From Streptomyces griseorubiginosus (GTDB lineage: Bacteria > Actinomycetota > Actinomycetes > Streptomycetales > Streptomycetaceae), in contig NZ_KQ948747.1 of assembly GCF_001514195.1 (NCBI RefSeq), positions 11,572-75,571 of the forward strand: DNA of 64,000 nucleotides. Direction: 5' to 3'. The first letter of the stretch is position 1. Each line of letters begins with the position of its first letter. This document shows, piece by piece, positions 47,148 through 55,249 of the stretch. Below the pieces are notes generated by a model. The model made no database searches. It worked only from the letters and a program-made list of their open reading frames with translations, and was not told where the DNA came from. Position numbers and translations under genes: made by a program.

Positions 47148-47420
47148 TTAGCCACGTCGGCTCGCGGCTGGTCCCGGACCTACTGAGCTCTTCGGGTTGT
47201 TGCGGCGTCGGGTGAGTGTGAGTCCGGTGCCGGTGAGACAGTCGTCGATCAGGTCGGGGCGGATCTGGATGTGGCGCATTCCCCGCCGGAGGGTGCGCTC
47301 GAGGTGCTCGTCGTTGGTGAGCGTGGTGGTGGGCAGCCCGCCGCGCCGTAAAAGCGACCAGACGCCCTCGACAGATTTCAAGTTCAATGCGTACGAGGGA
47401 AGCTGCATGGTTGAGTCGCA
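47148..47420 (-). pseudogene. IS630-family transposase C-terminal fragment
   Basis: The minus strand reads LPSYALNLKSVEGVWSLLRR, then GGLPTTTLTNDEHLERTLRR, then MRHIQIRPDLIDDCLTGTGL. This is the DDE_3 C-terminus with the third catalytic Glu (VEGVW). It could be the missing end of the IS630 copy at 37 kb or of another copy. Confidence 0.75.
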
Positions 47421-47578
47421 CTCGGGTGGGACTTCCGGGATCGGGCGCGTGCTCTGCAATGAACGTTCAAGCCGTTGCCCTCAGACTTCCGTGCTCGCCG
47501 TCTCGCTGAGCAGAGATCTCGTCGTACATCGTGTTGAGGTTCAGAGCGCCGCTCATCGGGTCTCTTCTTTGTGGATAT

Positions 47579-47596
47579 CCCCGGCTTCAGCCGGGG
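47579..47596 (+). repeat. hairpin upstream of tnpB (left-end or relic right-end)
   Basis: CCCCGGC, loop TTCA, GCCGGGG, then GAGGAAG. The same layout (hairpin followed by GGAGGAAG) occurs at the right end of the tnpB gene, 1.3 kb away. Confidence 0.6.
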
Positions 47597-47692
47597 GAGG
47601 AAGCGAAGTTCCTGCGGATCCAGGGCGGACCGGCGTTCGCCGGCCGCTGGCCGACCACCATGGCTCACACGGGAGTTGATGCGGTGTGAGGT

Positions 47693-48913
47693 GTGGCGGG
47701 GCAGGTGAAGCGGGCGTTCAGGTACCGCTTCTACCCCACCACCGAGCAGGCGGCCGAGCTGTCGCGCACGTTCGGCTGGGCTGCGTCCGTCTCGTCTATA
47801 ACAAGGCGTTGGAGGAGCGCACCCGGGCCTGGTACGGCGAGCAGCGCCGGATCTCCTACGTGCAGTCCAGGGGTCGCACTGACCCGGTGGAAGAAGAGCG
47901 GGGAACTGGCCTTCCTGACCGAGGTGTCCTGCAATCCGCTGCAGCAGGCGCTGCGCCATCCGCAGACCGCGTTCGCCGACTTCTTCGCCAAACGGGCGAA
48001 GTACCGGCGCTACAAGTCGCGGAAGACGTCCCGGTCGTCGGCCGAGTACACCCGCCGCGCCTTCACCTGGCGTGAGGGGCGACTGACGCTGGCCAAGGTG
48101 GTGGAGTCGCTGGATATCGGCTGGCCGCGGCCGCTGCCCGAGGGGGCGGTGACGGTGCGGACCCCGGTGACCGTGTCTCGGGATGCGGCGGGACGCTGGT
48201 TCGTGTCCCCGCTGTGTGAGGACGCCATCATGCCCGCGCTCGCCGCCACGAACACCGTCGGCCTGGATGCCGGGATCACCTGCCTGGTGACCCTGTCCAC
48301 TGGGGAGAAGATCACCAAACCTCGGCATGAACGCCGCGACCGCGCCCGTCCGGCCAGGGCGCAGCGGGAGCTGTCGTGCAAGGCGAAGGGCTCCGCGAAC
48401 CGGGAGAAAGACCGTCGTCGCGTCGCCAGGGACCCTGCGCGGATCGCCGACTGGCGCCGCCACTTCCTGCACAAGCTGTCGACTCGACTCGTGCGCGAGA
48501 ACCAAGTGGTCGTGATCGAGGACCTCACCGTCCGCAACCAGCTGAAGAACCGTCGCCTGGCGCGCGCCATCTCCGATACGGCCTGGATGGACCTGCACAT
48601 GATGCTGGAGTACAAGTGCGCCTGGTACGGGCGCGACCTCGTCGTGATCGACTGCTTCTTCCCCTCCAGCAAGCTGTGCGGCGCCTGCGGCACACGCGTG
48701 GCGAAGCTGCCGCTGAATGTCCGCGCGTGTACGTGCGAATGCGGCACCGTGCACGACCGCGACGTGAACGCGGAGCGCAACATCCCGGCCGCCGGGCTGG
48801 CGGCAGCAGCCTGTGGAGACGGTGTAAGACCTCAACGGGAGTCCTCCCGGACGGGGCGGTCGTCGGTGAAGCAGGAACACCAGCGGGCGACCGCTGGAAT
48901 CCCCCGCCTCTAG
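47693..48913 (+). CDS. tnpB: TnpB, RNA-guided nuclease of an IS200/IS605-IS1341-type element
   Basis: 406 residues. RuvC catalytic residues are present: Asp in TVGLDAGI, Glu in VVIEDLTV, Asp in HDRDVNAERN. The zinc ribbon is CGACGT plus CTCECG. The N-terminal OrfB_IS605 domain starts KRAFRYRFYPTTEQAAELSR. Between about 47,775 and 47,885 the expected sequence (RLVYNKALEERTRAWYGEQR) lies in another frame. An apparent 5-base duplication (GGCTG GGCTG) and a later insertion of about 4 bases restore the frame, leaving roughly 33 scrambled residues. No TnpA is present. Activity is uncertain; the RuvC half is intact. Confidence 0.85.
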   Translation: MAGQVKRAFRYRFYPTTEQAAELSRTFGWAASVSSITRRWRSAPGPGTASSAGSPTCSPGVALTRWKKSGELAFLTEVSCNPLQQALRHPQTAFADFFAKRAKYRRYKSRKTSRSSAEYTRRAFTWREGRLTLAKVVESLDIGWPRPLPEGAVTVRTPVTVSRDAAGRWFVSPLCEDAIMPALAATNTVGLDAGITCLVTLSTGEKITKPRHERRDRARPARAQRELSCKAKGSANREKDRRRVARDPARIADWRRHFLHKLSTRLVRENQVVVIEDLTVRNQLKNRRLARAISDTAWMDLHMMLEYKCAWYGRDLVVIDCFFPSSKLCGACGTRVAKLPLNVRACTCECGTVHDRDVNAERNIPAAGLAAAACGDGVRPQRESSRTGRSSVKQEHQRATAGIPRL

Positions 48914-48930
48914 GCGGGGGAGGAAGTCAA
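48901..48930 (+). ncRNA. right-end hairpin, candidate 3' end of omega RNA (reRNA)
   Basis: CCCCCGCC, loop TCTA, GGCGGGGG, then AGGAAGTCAA. In IS605-type elements the guide RNA scaffold overlaps the 3' end of tnpB and ends at the right element boundary. Here the tnpB stop codon (48911-48913) lies in the loop. The exact RNA ends cannot be read from sequence. Confidence 0.5.
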
Positions 48931-48934
48931 CGGC

Positions 48935-49984
48935 TCACACCGTCAGTTCTGCTGTCGTGGGCGGGTCCGCCCCCTCACGCGCGCACGTGAGCGCGGCCGC
49001 CCGGGCGGCCACCGCCAACGCCTCGTCGAGAATCGCAGGCAGTCGACCCGTTTCCGTCGCGGCGTGCAGTGCCGCGCGTGCGGTCTCCGCCTGCGCTCCC
49101 GGGCCGCCTCCCAGTAGCCCGGCGCGCAGCAGCCGACTGGCCAGTGCGGCCATGAACGCGTCGCCCGCTCCCACGGTGTCCCTTACCTGGACGTGCACCG
49201 GCTCGATGTTCTGGCAGCCGTTACGCCACCAGGCGCGAGCGCCGCTTGCACCCAGGGTGAGGACGACCAGCGCCGGGCCGCTCCGTGCCCAGCGGGCCGC
49301 CGTCTCGTCGGGACTCTCGCCGGGGTGGAGCCAGGCGAGGTCTTCTTCGCTCGCCTTCACCACGTCGCTGACAGCGACGAGTTGTGCCACCCGTCGGCGC
49401 TCCTGTTCCGCGGAGCGAAGCAGGGCGGGCCTGAGGTTGGGGTCGTAGGAAATGGTGGCTGAGGGCCGCAGGGTGTGCAGGGTGCTGAGGACCTGGTCGG
49501 CTCCCGGACCCAGGGCGGTGGCGATGGATCCGGTGTGGACGTGGGCCAGCGGACCGTCGCGCAGTGCCTCCGTGGCGGCCGCCGACAGCGCCCAGGTGAT
49601 ATCGAAGGTGTAGTTCGCGACGCCGGCTGCATCGAGCACGGCGGTCGCCGTGGAGGTGGCGGCGTCGACCACGGATCCCGATACCAGGTCGACCCCACTG
49701 CCCTCCAGGTGCTTTCGGACCAGGTGGCCGAAGTGGTCGGTTCCCATACGGGTGGCGAGGCGGACCGGGTGACCGAGCCTGCCCAGGCCGAGTGCCACAT
49801 TGGCGGGGCTGCCACCGGGATGGCTGCGGAGTGGGCCGTCGGGGACGGCGATGACGTCCACCAGGGCTTCGCCGATGACGAGTACCGGATGTCCGGCGGC
49901 TGCCGTGTCTCCTCTGCCGGTCAGGATCCTGGGCGTCGATTCGGTGGCGGCCCGGCCGAGTCCGCTTTCGGTACTCCCGGTCAC
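48935..49984 (-). CDS. PfkB-family carbohydrate kinase (fructokinase-like)
   Basis: 349 residues; the first 30 are a poorly conserved extension. PfkB signature 1 is GGSPANVALGLGRLG and signature 2 DTVGAGDAFMAAL, with the catalytic Asp in GAGD. LVIGEALVDVIAVPDGPLRS is the usual start of fructokinase-like members. It phosphorylates a keto-sugar produced by the neighbouring dehydrogenase, most simply fructose or a related ketose (inference from context). Its start overlaps the dehydrogenase stop. The tnpB element ends 22 bases or less from its stop codon. Confidence 0.9.
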   Translation of the reverse strand: MTGSTESGLGRAATESTPRILTGRGDTAAAGHPVLVIGEALVDVIAVPDGPLRSHPGGSPANVALGLGRLGHPVRLATRMGTDHFGHLVRKHLEGSGVDLVSGSVVDAATSTATAVLDAAGVANYTFDITWALSAAATEALRDGPLAHVHTGSIATALGPGADQVLSTLHTLRPSATISYDPNLRPALLRSAEQERRRVAQLVAVSDVVKASEEDLAWLHPGESPDETAARWARSGPALVVLTLGASGARAWWRNGCQNIEPVHVQVRDTVGAGDAFMAALASRLLRAGLLGGGPGAQAETARAALHAATETGRLPAILDEALAVAARAAALTCAREGADPPTTAELTV

Positions 49985-50970
49985 GGCAGCACCTGGATCT
50001 TGCGGCCCTTCCCGGCCTGGAACTGCCGAAGGGCCTCGGCGTAGTCCGCCAGCGGCAGCCGGTCGCTGATGAACACATCCGGGTCGAGCAGGCCGGCGAC
50101 GAACAGGTCGGCGGCGCGCTCGTAGCTGTGCAGGACCGCCATCGAGCCGGTGATGGTGATCTCCTGGTTGTAGATGCGGTACGGGTCGATGGTGACCCGG
50201 GTCGCGTAGTCGGCGACACCGAACTGTAGGTAGGTGCCCCCCTTGCCGACCCGGCCCAGGGCGTCCTGGATGGCCTTGGCATTTCCGGTGGCGTCGATGA
50301 CTACGTCCCAGCCGCGCGGGCGCTCGATCGCGTCGACGGTGGTCACGGCGTTGCTACAGCCGAGGCTACGGGCGGTGGCGAGCCGGTCCTCGTTGACGTC
50401 CACCATGTCGACGATGGCCGCGCCGGTGCGCTTGGCAAGTTCCAGCATCATCAGGCCCATGGTGCCCGAGCCGTAGATCAGCACGTTGCTGGCGAGCGTG
50501 GAACGCAGGATGTCGTAGCCGCGTACAGCGCAGGACAGCGGTTCGATGAGGGCGGCGTCCTCGGTGCGGACGTGCTCGGGGAGTTTGACGCAGTTTGCGG
50601 CGGGGGCGGCCGTGTACTGTGCCGCACCGCCGGGGACGGAGACACCGATGGCGTTCCAGCGCTCGCACAGGTTGCCGCGTCCGATGCGGCAGTAGTGGCA
50701 CTCGTGGCAGTACAGAGAGGGATCGACGGCAACCTGGTCGCCGACCTTGAGGTCGCGTACTCCGGCGCCGAGGGCGACGATCTCGCCGGCGAACTCGTGC
50801 CCGGGAACGATGGGCAGGGTGGGTGCGAACTCGCCCTGCAGGATGTGGAGATCGGTGCCGCACAGGCCGCAAGCCGAGACCTCGATCACCACCTGTCCGG
50901 CTCCGGGTATGGGGTCGTCGACGGTCTCGACGCCGACCTGGCCGGGCGAGCTGATGACGGCGGCTTTCAC
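49981..50970 (-). CDS. zinc-dependent polyol/sorbitol dehydrogenase (MDR)
   Basis: 329 residues from GTG at 50970, overlapping the permease stop, with GGAG upstream. Catalytic zinc ligands: Cys in CGLCGTDLH and His-Glu in GHEFAGE. Structural zinc cysteines lie in CHECHYCRIGRGNLC. The NAD-binding Rossmann motif is GSGTMGLMML. The set matches sorbitol/xylitol/arabitol dehydrogenases, which oxidise a polyol to a ketose with NAD. With the adjacent PfkB kinase it gives a two-step route from polyol to ketose phosphate. Confidence 0.92.
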   Translation of the reverse strand: MKAAVISSPGQVGVETVDDPIPGAGQVVIEVSACGLCGTDLHILQGEFAPTLPIVPGHEFAGEIVALGAGVRDLKVGDQVAVDPSLYCHECHYCRIGRGNLCERWNAIGVSVPGGAAQYTAAPAANCVKLPEHVRTEDAALIEPLSCAVRGYDILRSTLASNVLIYGSGTMGLMMLELAKRTGAAIVDMVDVNEDRLATARSLGCSNAVTTVDAIERPRGWDVVIDATGNAKAIQDALGRVGKGGTYLQFGVADYATRVTIDPYRIYNQEITITGSMAVLHSYERAADLFVAGLLDPDVFISDRLPLADYAEALRQFQAGKGRKIQVLP

Positions 50971-51824
50971 TTGACTGCTCCAAGGGAGAGGCCCTGGACA
51001 AGCTTGTCCTGGGCGGCGAATCCGGCGATGAGAACCGGCAGGGAGATGCAGACGGCGGCGGCGCACACCTTGGCCAGGAACAGGCCCTGGCTGGTGACGA
51101 AGCCGGTGAGGAAGACGGGGGCGGTGCCAGCGACGACGCCGGTCAGCACGCGGGCGAAGAGCAGTTCGTTCCAGCTGAAGATGAAGCAGATCAGTGAGGT
51201 GGCGGCGATGCCGGGGGCGACGACCGGGGCGACGATCCGAGTGAGGACCGTGGGCAGCCCGGCGCCGTCGATGGAGGCCGCCTCCAGGATCTCGACCGGG
51301 ACCTCGGAGAGGAAGGAACGCATCATCCACACCGCGATCGGGAGGTTCATCGATGTGTAGAGGATGACCAGCAGCCCGATGTTGTCGAGCAGGCCGGTGT
51401 TCTTGGCGATCAGGTAGACCGGCAGGAGGCCGGCGACCGCGGGCAGCATCTTGGTGGACAGGAAGAAGAACATGGCGTCCGACCACTTGCGCACGGGCTT
51501 GATGGACAACGCGTAGGCGGCCGGGATGGACAGAACCAGCACCAGGAGCGTCGACATCAGGCTCGCGGAGAAGGAGTTGATCAGCGGTGGCCAGGGGGAG
51601 ACGCCTGTGCTGGCGCCGAAGAACTGCCGGTAGCCCTGGAGGGTCAGCGACGCCCCGATGCTCGGCGGGTTGGTGGCGGCGTCGGGCTCGCTGTGCAGGG
51701 AGGTGAGGACCATCCAGGCGACCGGGAGGAAGAACATGATGCCGCAGAGCCAGGCCAGCAGGCCGAGCGCGCCGCGCCTGCTTCGAGCTGTGAGGCTTCC
51801 GGGAGTCGCGATGGAGGTAGCCAT
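50967..51824 (-). CDS. sugar/polyol ABC transporter permease (MalG type)
   Basis: 285 residues, six predicted helices (LLAWLCGIMFFLPVAWMVL near the start). The EAA loop is EILEAASIDGAGLPTVLTRI. The family imports sugars or polyols together with a MalF-type partner, encoded just upstream with a one-base overlap. No ATP-binding gene is found in this operon. Confidence 0.9.
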   Translation of the reverse strand: MATSIATPGSLTARSRRGALGLLAWLCGIMFFLPVAWMVLTSLHSEPDAATNPPSIGASLTLQGYRQFFGASTGVSPWPPLINSFSASLMSTLLVLVLSIPAAYALSIKPVRKWSDAMFFFLSTKMLPAVAGLLPVYLIAKNTGLLDNIGLLVILYTSMNLPIAVWMMRSFLSEVPVEILEAASIDGAGLPTVLTRIVAPVVAPGIAATSLICFIFSWNELLFARVLTGVVAGTAPVFLTGFVTSQGLFLAKVCAAAVCISLPVLIAGFAAQDKLVQGLSLGAVK

Positions 51825-52786
51825 CAGCGGGTCTCCTCTCGGAGCAGGGACGAAACGGTCCTGAGCGCGAAGCTGCCCACGAGGAGGGAGGACAGGACGA
51901 CGATGACGCCCTCCGCGGAGGCCTGCCCGTAGTCATGCCCCTGGTAGAAGGTCTCGTAGACGGTGTAGGGCAGGTTGGCGGTGCCCAGACCGCCGCCGGT
52001 GAGCGTGAACACGGCGTCGAAGTTCTGCACCACGTAGATGGTGCCGAGCAGCGAGGCCAGCTCCAGATAGCGGCGCAGGTGGGGGAAGGTGAGATAGCGG
52101 AAGATCTGCCAGGTGGTCGCACCGTCCACGCGGGCCGCCTCGACGGCGTCCATGGGGCGACTCTGCAGTCCTGCCAGCAGGATCAGCATCATGAAGGGCG
52201 TCCACTGCCAGATCAGGGACGTCTCCACCGACATCAGAGGAATCGACGACAGCCAGTCGGGTTGTGGCGCATTGTCGCTGCCGAACACACTCCACAGCCA
52301 GGTCAGCGAGCCGTTGATCAATCCGTAGGTGGCGTTGTACAGGGCGTGCTTCCACAGCAGCGCGGAGGCCACCGGCACCACGAGGAACGGTGTGATCAGC
52401 ATGGTGCGGACGAGGCCGCGGCCGCGGAATCGGCGGTCGAGGAGCAAGGCTAGTCCCAGTCCCAATATCAGGCTGACCAGGACTACCGTGGCGGTCAGGC
52501 TGACGGTTGTCAGCAAAGAGGAACGCAGCTGGGGGTCGGTCACCGCGTCCTTGTAGTTCTGAAGACCCGCGAAGGCCTTGTTGTTCGGGTCGAGGGCGTT
52601 CCATCGCATGAACGAGATCGTCACGGTGCCGACGAACGGTAGCTGGGTGACCACGATCATGAAGATCAGGGCGGGCAGCAGCGGGGCCCGCCTGGCCCAT
52701 GCCCCACGGGACCGCTTTGGGGGTGCTGCCGGGTGGGCGGCTTGCGGTGCCCGGGCACGCTTGGTGAGCGAATGAGTGAGGGTCAT
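51824..52786 (-). CDS. sugar/polyol ABC transporter permease (MalF type)
   Basis: 320 residues. A basic, Pro/Ala-rich cytoplasmic start is followed by LLPALIFMIVVTQLPFVGTV and further helices; the EAA loop is DAVEAARVDGATTWQIFRYL. FMRWNALDPNNKAFAGLQNY resembles polyol (mannitol/sorbitol) transporter permeases of the SmoF/MtlF type. It pairs with the next permease. Confidence 0.9.
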   Translation of the reverse strand: MTLTHSLTKRARAPQAAHPAAPPKRSRGAWARRAPLLPALIFMIVVTQLPFVGTVTISFMRWNALDPNNKAFAGLQNYKDAVTDPQLRSSLLTTVSLTATVVLVSLILGLGLALLLDRRFRGRGLVRTMLITPFLVVPVASALLWKHALYNATYGLINGSLTWLWSVFGSDNAPQPDWLSSIPLMSVETSLIWQWTPFMMLILLAGLQSRPMDAVEAARVDGATTWQIFRYLTFPHLRRYLELASLLGTIYVVQNFDAVFTLTGGGLGTANLPYTVYETFYQGHDYGQASAEGVIVVLSSLLVGSFALRTVSSLLREETR

Positions 52787-52803
52787 AGGTACGTCTCCGC
52801 TGG

Positions 52804-52839
52804 GCCCCGGTGCCCCGATCCCGCGGGGCGGGACCGGGG
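52804..52839 (-). terminator. GC-rich hairpin between binding-protein and permease genes
   Basis: CCCGGTGCCCCG pairs with CGGGGCGGGACCGGG (small bulge). Stem-loops in this position often reduce permease expression relative to the binding protein, so it may be an attenuator or mRNA stabiliser and not a full stop. Confidence 0.4.
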
Positions 52840-52870
52840 GGCCGTGAGTGTGGGGTGGATCGGGGAGGGG

Positions 52871-54235
52871 TCACTTGGCGTCGTACTTGGCGGCGACCTT
52901 TTCGGCGAGTACCTGACTGGCCTTCAGTGCCTTCTCGACGCTGGTTTTGCCTGCGATGGCGGAGCTGATCTGCTGGGAAACCTGCGTACCCAGGTCAGTG
53001 AACTCGGGGATGCCGACAAACTGGATGCCGGGGGCGGGCCGCGGCTGCACGCCCGGGTTGCCCGGGTCGGCGGACTTTAGCGCGTTCGCGGTAGCTGTGG
53101 CGAAGGCCGAGGCCGCAGCGACGTACTTCGGGTTGGCGTAGGTGGAAGTCCGCTTGCCCGCCGGGACGTTGGACCAGCCGAGCTTGGAGCCCACCAGGTC
53201 CTCGTACTTCTTGCTGGACGCCCAGGAGATGAACTTCCAGGCGTCGTCCCGGTGCTTGCTCGCCTTCTGCACGCCCCAGGCCCAGGTGTAGAGCCAGCCC
53301 GAGCTCTTGGTCTGGCCGACCGGTGCGGGCGCGTAGCCCATTTTGCCGGCCACTGGTGACCCACTGGCTTCGAGCGACCCGGCGGCGGAGGTGGCGTCGT
53401 ACCACATGGCGACCTTCCCCTGCTCCGTGTCGTTGAGGCACTCGGCGAATCCGGACTGGGGTGCGCCCGCCTCGCCGTGGGAACGGACGAGGTCGACGTA
53501 GAACTTGGTGGCCTTTTCAAAGGCGGGGCTGTCGACCTGGGCCTTCCAGTCCTTGTCGAACCAGGTGCCACCCATGGTGTTGACCACTGTGGTCAGCGGT
53601 GCCATCACCTCGCCCCATCCCGGCAGACCACGCAGGCAGATCCCCTTCATGCCGGGCTTGGCGCCATCGGCCTTGGCGGCCAGGGCGGCCACCTGCTGCC
53701 AGGTGGGGTTGGTCGGCATGGTGAGCCCCTTCTCCTTGAAGATGTCCTTGCGGTACATCAGGAAGGACGACTCGCCGTAGAACGGCTCGGCGTAAATCTG
53801 GCCGGACGCGGTCAGAGACTGCCGCATGGCGGGCAGGATGTCGCCTTGGTCGAAGGCGGTGTCCTTCTTCGCGTACGAGGTCAGCGGGGCAAGCCAGCCG
53901 TTCTTGGCGTAGATCGGCGTCTCATAGTTGCTGATCGTCGCCACGTCGTACTGGCCGGCCTGGCTGGAGAAGTCCTGGGTGATCTTGTCGCGGACGTCGT
54001 TCTCGGGCAGCAGAGTGAAGTTGACCTTGATGCCGGTCTGCTTGGTGAAGTTGTCCGCGGTGAGGTTCTGCAGGTCCGCCATCTGCGGGTTGTTGACCAT
54101 CAGCACGTTGATGGAGTGCGAGCCGGAGCCGCTCCCGGCTCCGCCGGCGCCCGCACAGGCCGTGAGCAGTGCGCCGCACATGGCCAGCGCGCCGAGTGGC
54201 ACGGCGCGCCGCAGCATGTTCGTTCTTGAAGTCAT
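52871..54235 (-). CDS. sugar/polyol-binding lipoprotein (SBP family 1)
   Basis: 454 residues from the ATG at 54235, which has AAGGACG at the right distance; an ATG 15 bases upstream is less well placed. The signal peptide ends LLTACAG (lipobox Cys). Binding-protein features include INVLMVNNPQMADLQNLTAD, then PFYGESSFLMYRKDIFKEKG, then TWAWGVQKASKHRDDAWKFI. Length and pattern match polyol-binding proteins of the SmoE/MtlE group. It is the first gene of the uptake operon and should be its most highly expressed product. Confidence 0.92.
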   Translation of the reverse strand: MTSRTNMLRRAVPLGALAMCGALLTACAGAGGAGSGSGSHSINVLMVNNPQMADLQNLTADNFTKQTGIKVNFTLLPENDVRDKITQDFSSQAGQYDVATISNYETPIYAKNGWLAPLTSYAKKDTAFDQGDILPAMRQSLTASGQIYAEPFYGESSFLMYRKDIFKEKGLTMPTNPTWQQVAALAAKADGAKPGMKGICLRGLPGWGEVMAPLTTVVNTMGGTWFDKDWKAQVDSPAFEKATKFYVDLVRSHGEAGAPQSGFAECLNDTEQGKVAMWYDATSAAGSLEASGSPVAGKMGYAPAPVGQTKSSGWLYTWAWGVQKASKHRDDAWKFISWASSKKYEDLVGSKLGWSNVPAGKRTSTYANPKYVAAASAFATATANALKSADPGNPGVQPRPAPGIQFVGIPEFTDLGTQVSQQISSAIAGKTSVEKALKASQVLAEKVAAKYDAK

Positions 54236-54402
54236 GATCGTCCTTTTCATGAAATACGAGGGTGCGGGTGGGGCGAGAAAGGGAGAAATGTGGGATCGGG
54301 CAGACGGTCGGCTGGATGGGCTGCGCAGGCAAGGGGGTGCCGTCAGGGCGGCTCGGGCTGAGCCGTTGCCGGTTTCTGGGGAGGGGAAGAGGGATGAGCG
54401 AG

Positions 54403-55164
54403 TCAGACCCGGTGTACGCGGGGGCCCATCAGTGAGTAGCGGTGCCCTTCGGCGCTGGATAGTCCGACGTCGGTGACGATCGCCTCGAAGTCGTCCACCC
54501 CGGCGAAGCGGCAGAAGCTGCTCGCGCCGAACTTGCTGTGGTGCCCCATGAAGACCCGTCGACGGGACACGGCCAGCGCCTTGGCCTTGACATCGGCCAC
54601 CACGGGATCAGGCGTTGTCAGGCCGAGCTCGCGGGAGATGCCGTTCGACCCGAGAAAGGCCAGGTCGATGACGAATCGCTCGAGCATGGCGCAGGCCCAC
54701 GACCCCACCGTGGCCAGCGTCCTGGCCCGGACACGACCGCCGAGGAGTAATACGGTGACCTGCTGAGAGTCGACGATCGCGGCTGCGGTGGACAGCGACG
54801 CTGTGACCACGGTCAGGGGCCGGTCACAGGGGAGGAGGCCGGCGAGGAGCTGGGGGGTGTAGCCCTCGTCCACGAACACCGTTTCCGCGTCACCGAGGAG
54901 TTTGACCGCCTCCGCGGCGATCCGGCGCTTGTCCCTGACATGCAGGGTCTCTCGTTCAGGCAGGCCCGTTTCGAAGCCCGCGCCCTCGACGGGATAGGCG
55001 CCGCCGTAGGTGCGGCGGAGCAGACCCCTGCGTTCCAGCACGCCGAGATCGCGACGGATGGTCTCCGGCGCGACTTCAAGGTCGACGGCAATGGTGGTGA
55101 CCTCGACGCGTCCTTGGTGGCGAGCGAGCGCAAGAATCCGGCTCTGGCGCTCCTCGGCGTTCAT
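54403..55164 (-). CDS. DeoR-family transcriptional repressor
   Basis: 253 residues. HTH: RQSRILALARHQGRVEVTTI, then AVDLEVAPETIRRDLGVLER, then RGLLRRTYGGAY, the classic DeoR opening. The sugar-phosphate-sensing domain has FVDEGYTPQLLAGLL and LGSNGISRELGLTTPDP. It lies upstream of, and reads into, the uptake operon with 167 bases between. The phosphorylated sugar made by the PfkB kinase is the likely inducer (inference). Confidence 0.92.
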   Translation of the reverse strand: MNAEERQSRILALARHQGRVEVTTIAVDLEVAPETIRRDLGVLERRGLLRRTYGGAYPVEGAGFETGLPERETLHVRDKRRIAAEAVKLLGDAETVFVDEGYTPQLLAGLLPCDRPLTVVTASLSTAAAIVDSQQVTVLLLGGRVRARTLATVGSWACAMLERFVIDLAFLGSNGISRELGLTTPDPVVADVKAKALAVSRRRVFMGHHSKFGASSFCRFAGVDDFEAIVTDVGLSSAEGHRYSLMGPRVHRV

Positions 55165-55237
55165 CGCACTTCCTCACCTTCCGTACCGGTCCGGGCACGG
55201 CGTGCCCGGACTTGCCGCACATTTATACCAATCAGCT

Positions 55238-55248
55238 TTTGCTGCAAA
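55238..55248. promoter_or_regulatory. candidate DeoR operator TTTGCTGCAAA
   Basis: A perfect 5+1+5 palindrome lies about 75 bases upstream of the deoR start in an AT-richer patch. Half-sites of this type are used by several DeoR/GlpR-type repressors. TTTCATGAAA at 54245-54254, over the binding-protein start, is a second, weaker candidate. Confidence 0.4.
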
Positions 55249-55249
55249 G

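Noticed and set aside
54800..55170. CRISPR-like or tandem repeats
   Set aside because: No regularly spaced direct repeats with unique spacers were found here or elsewhere in the window.
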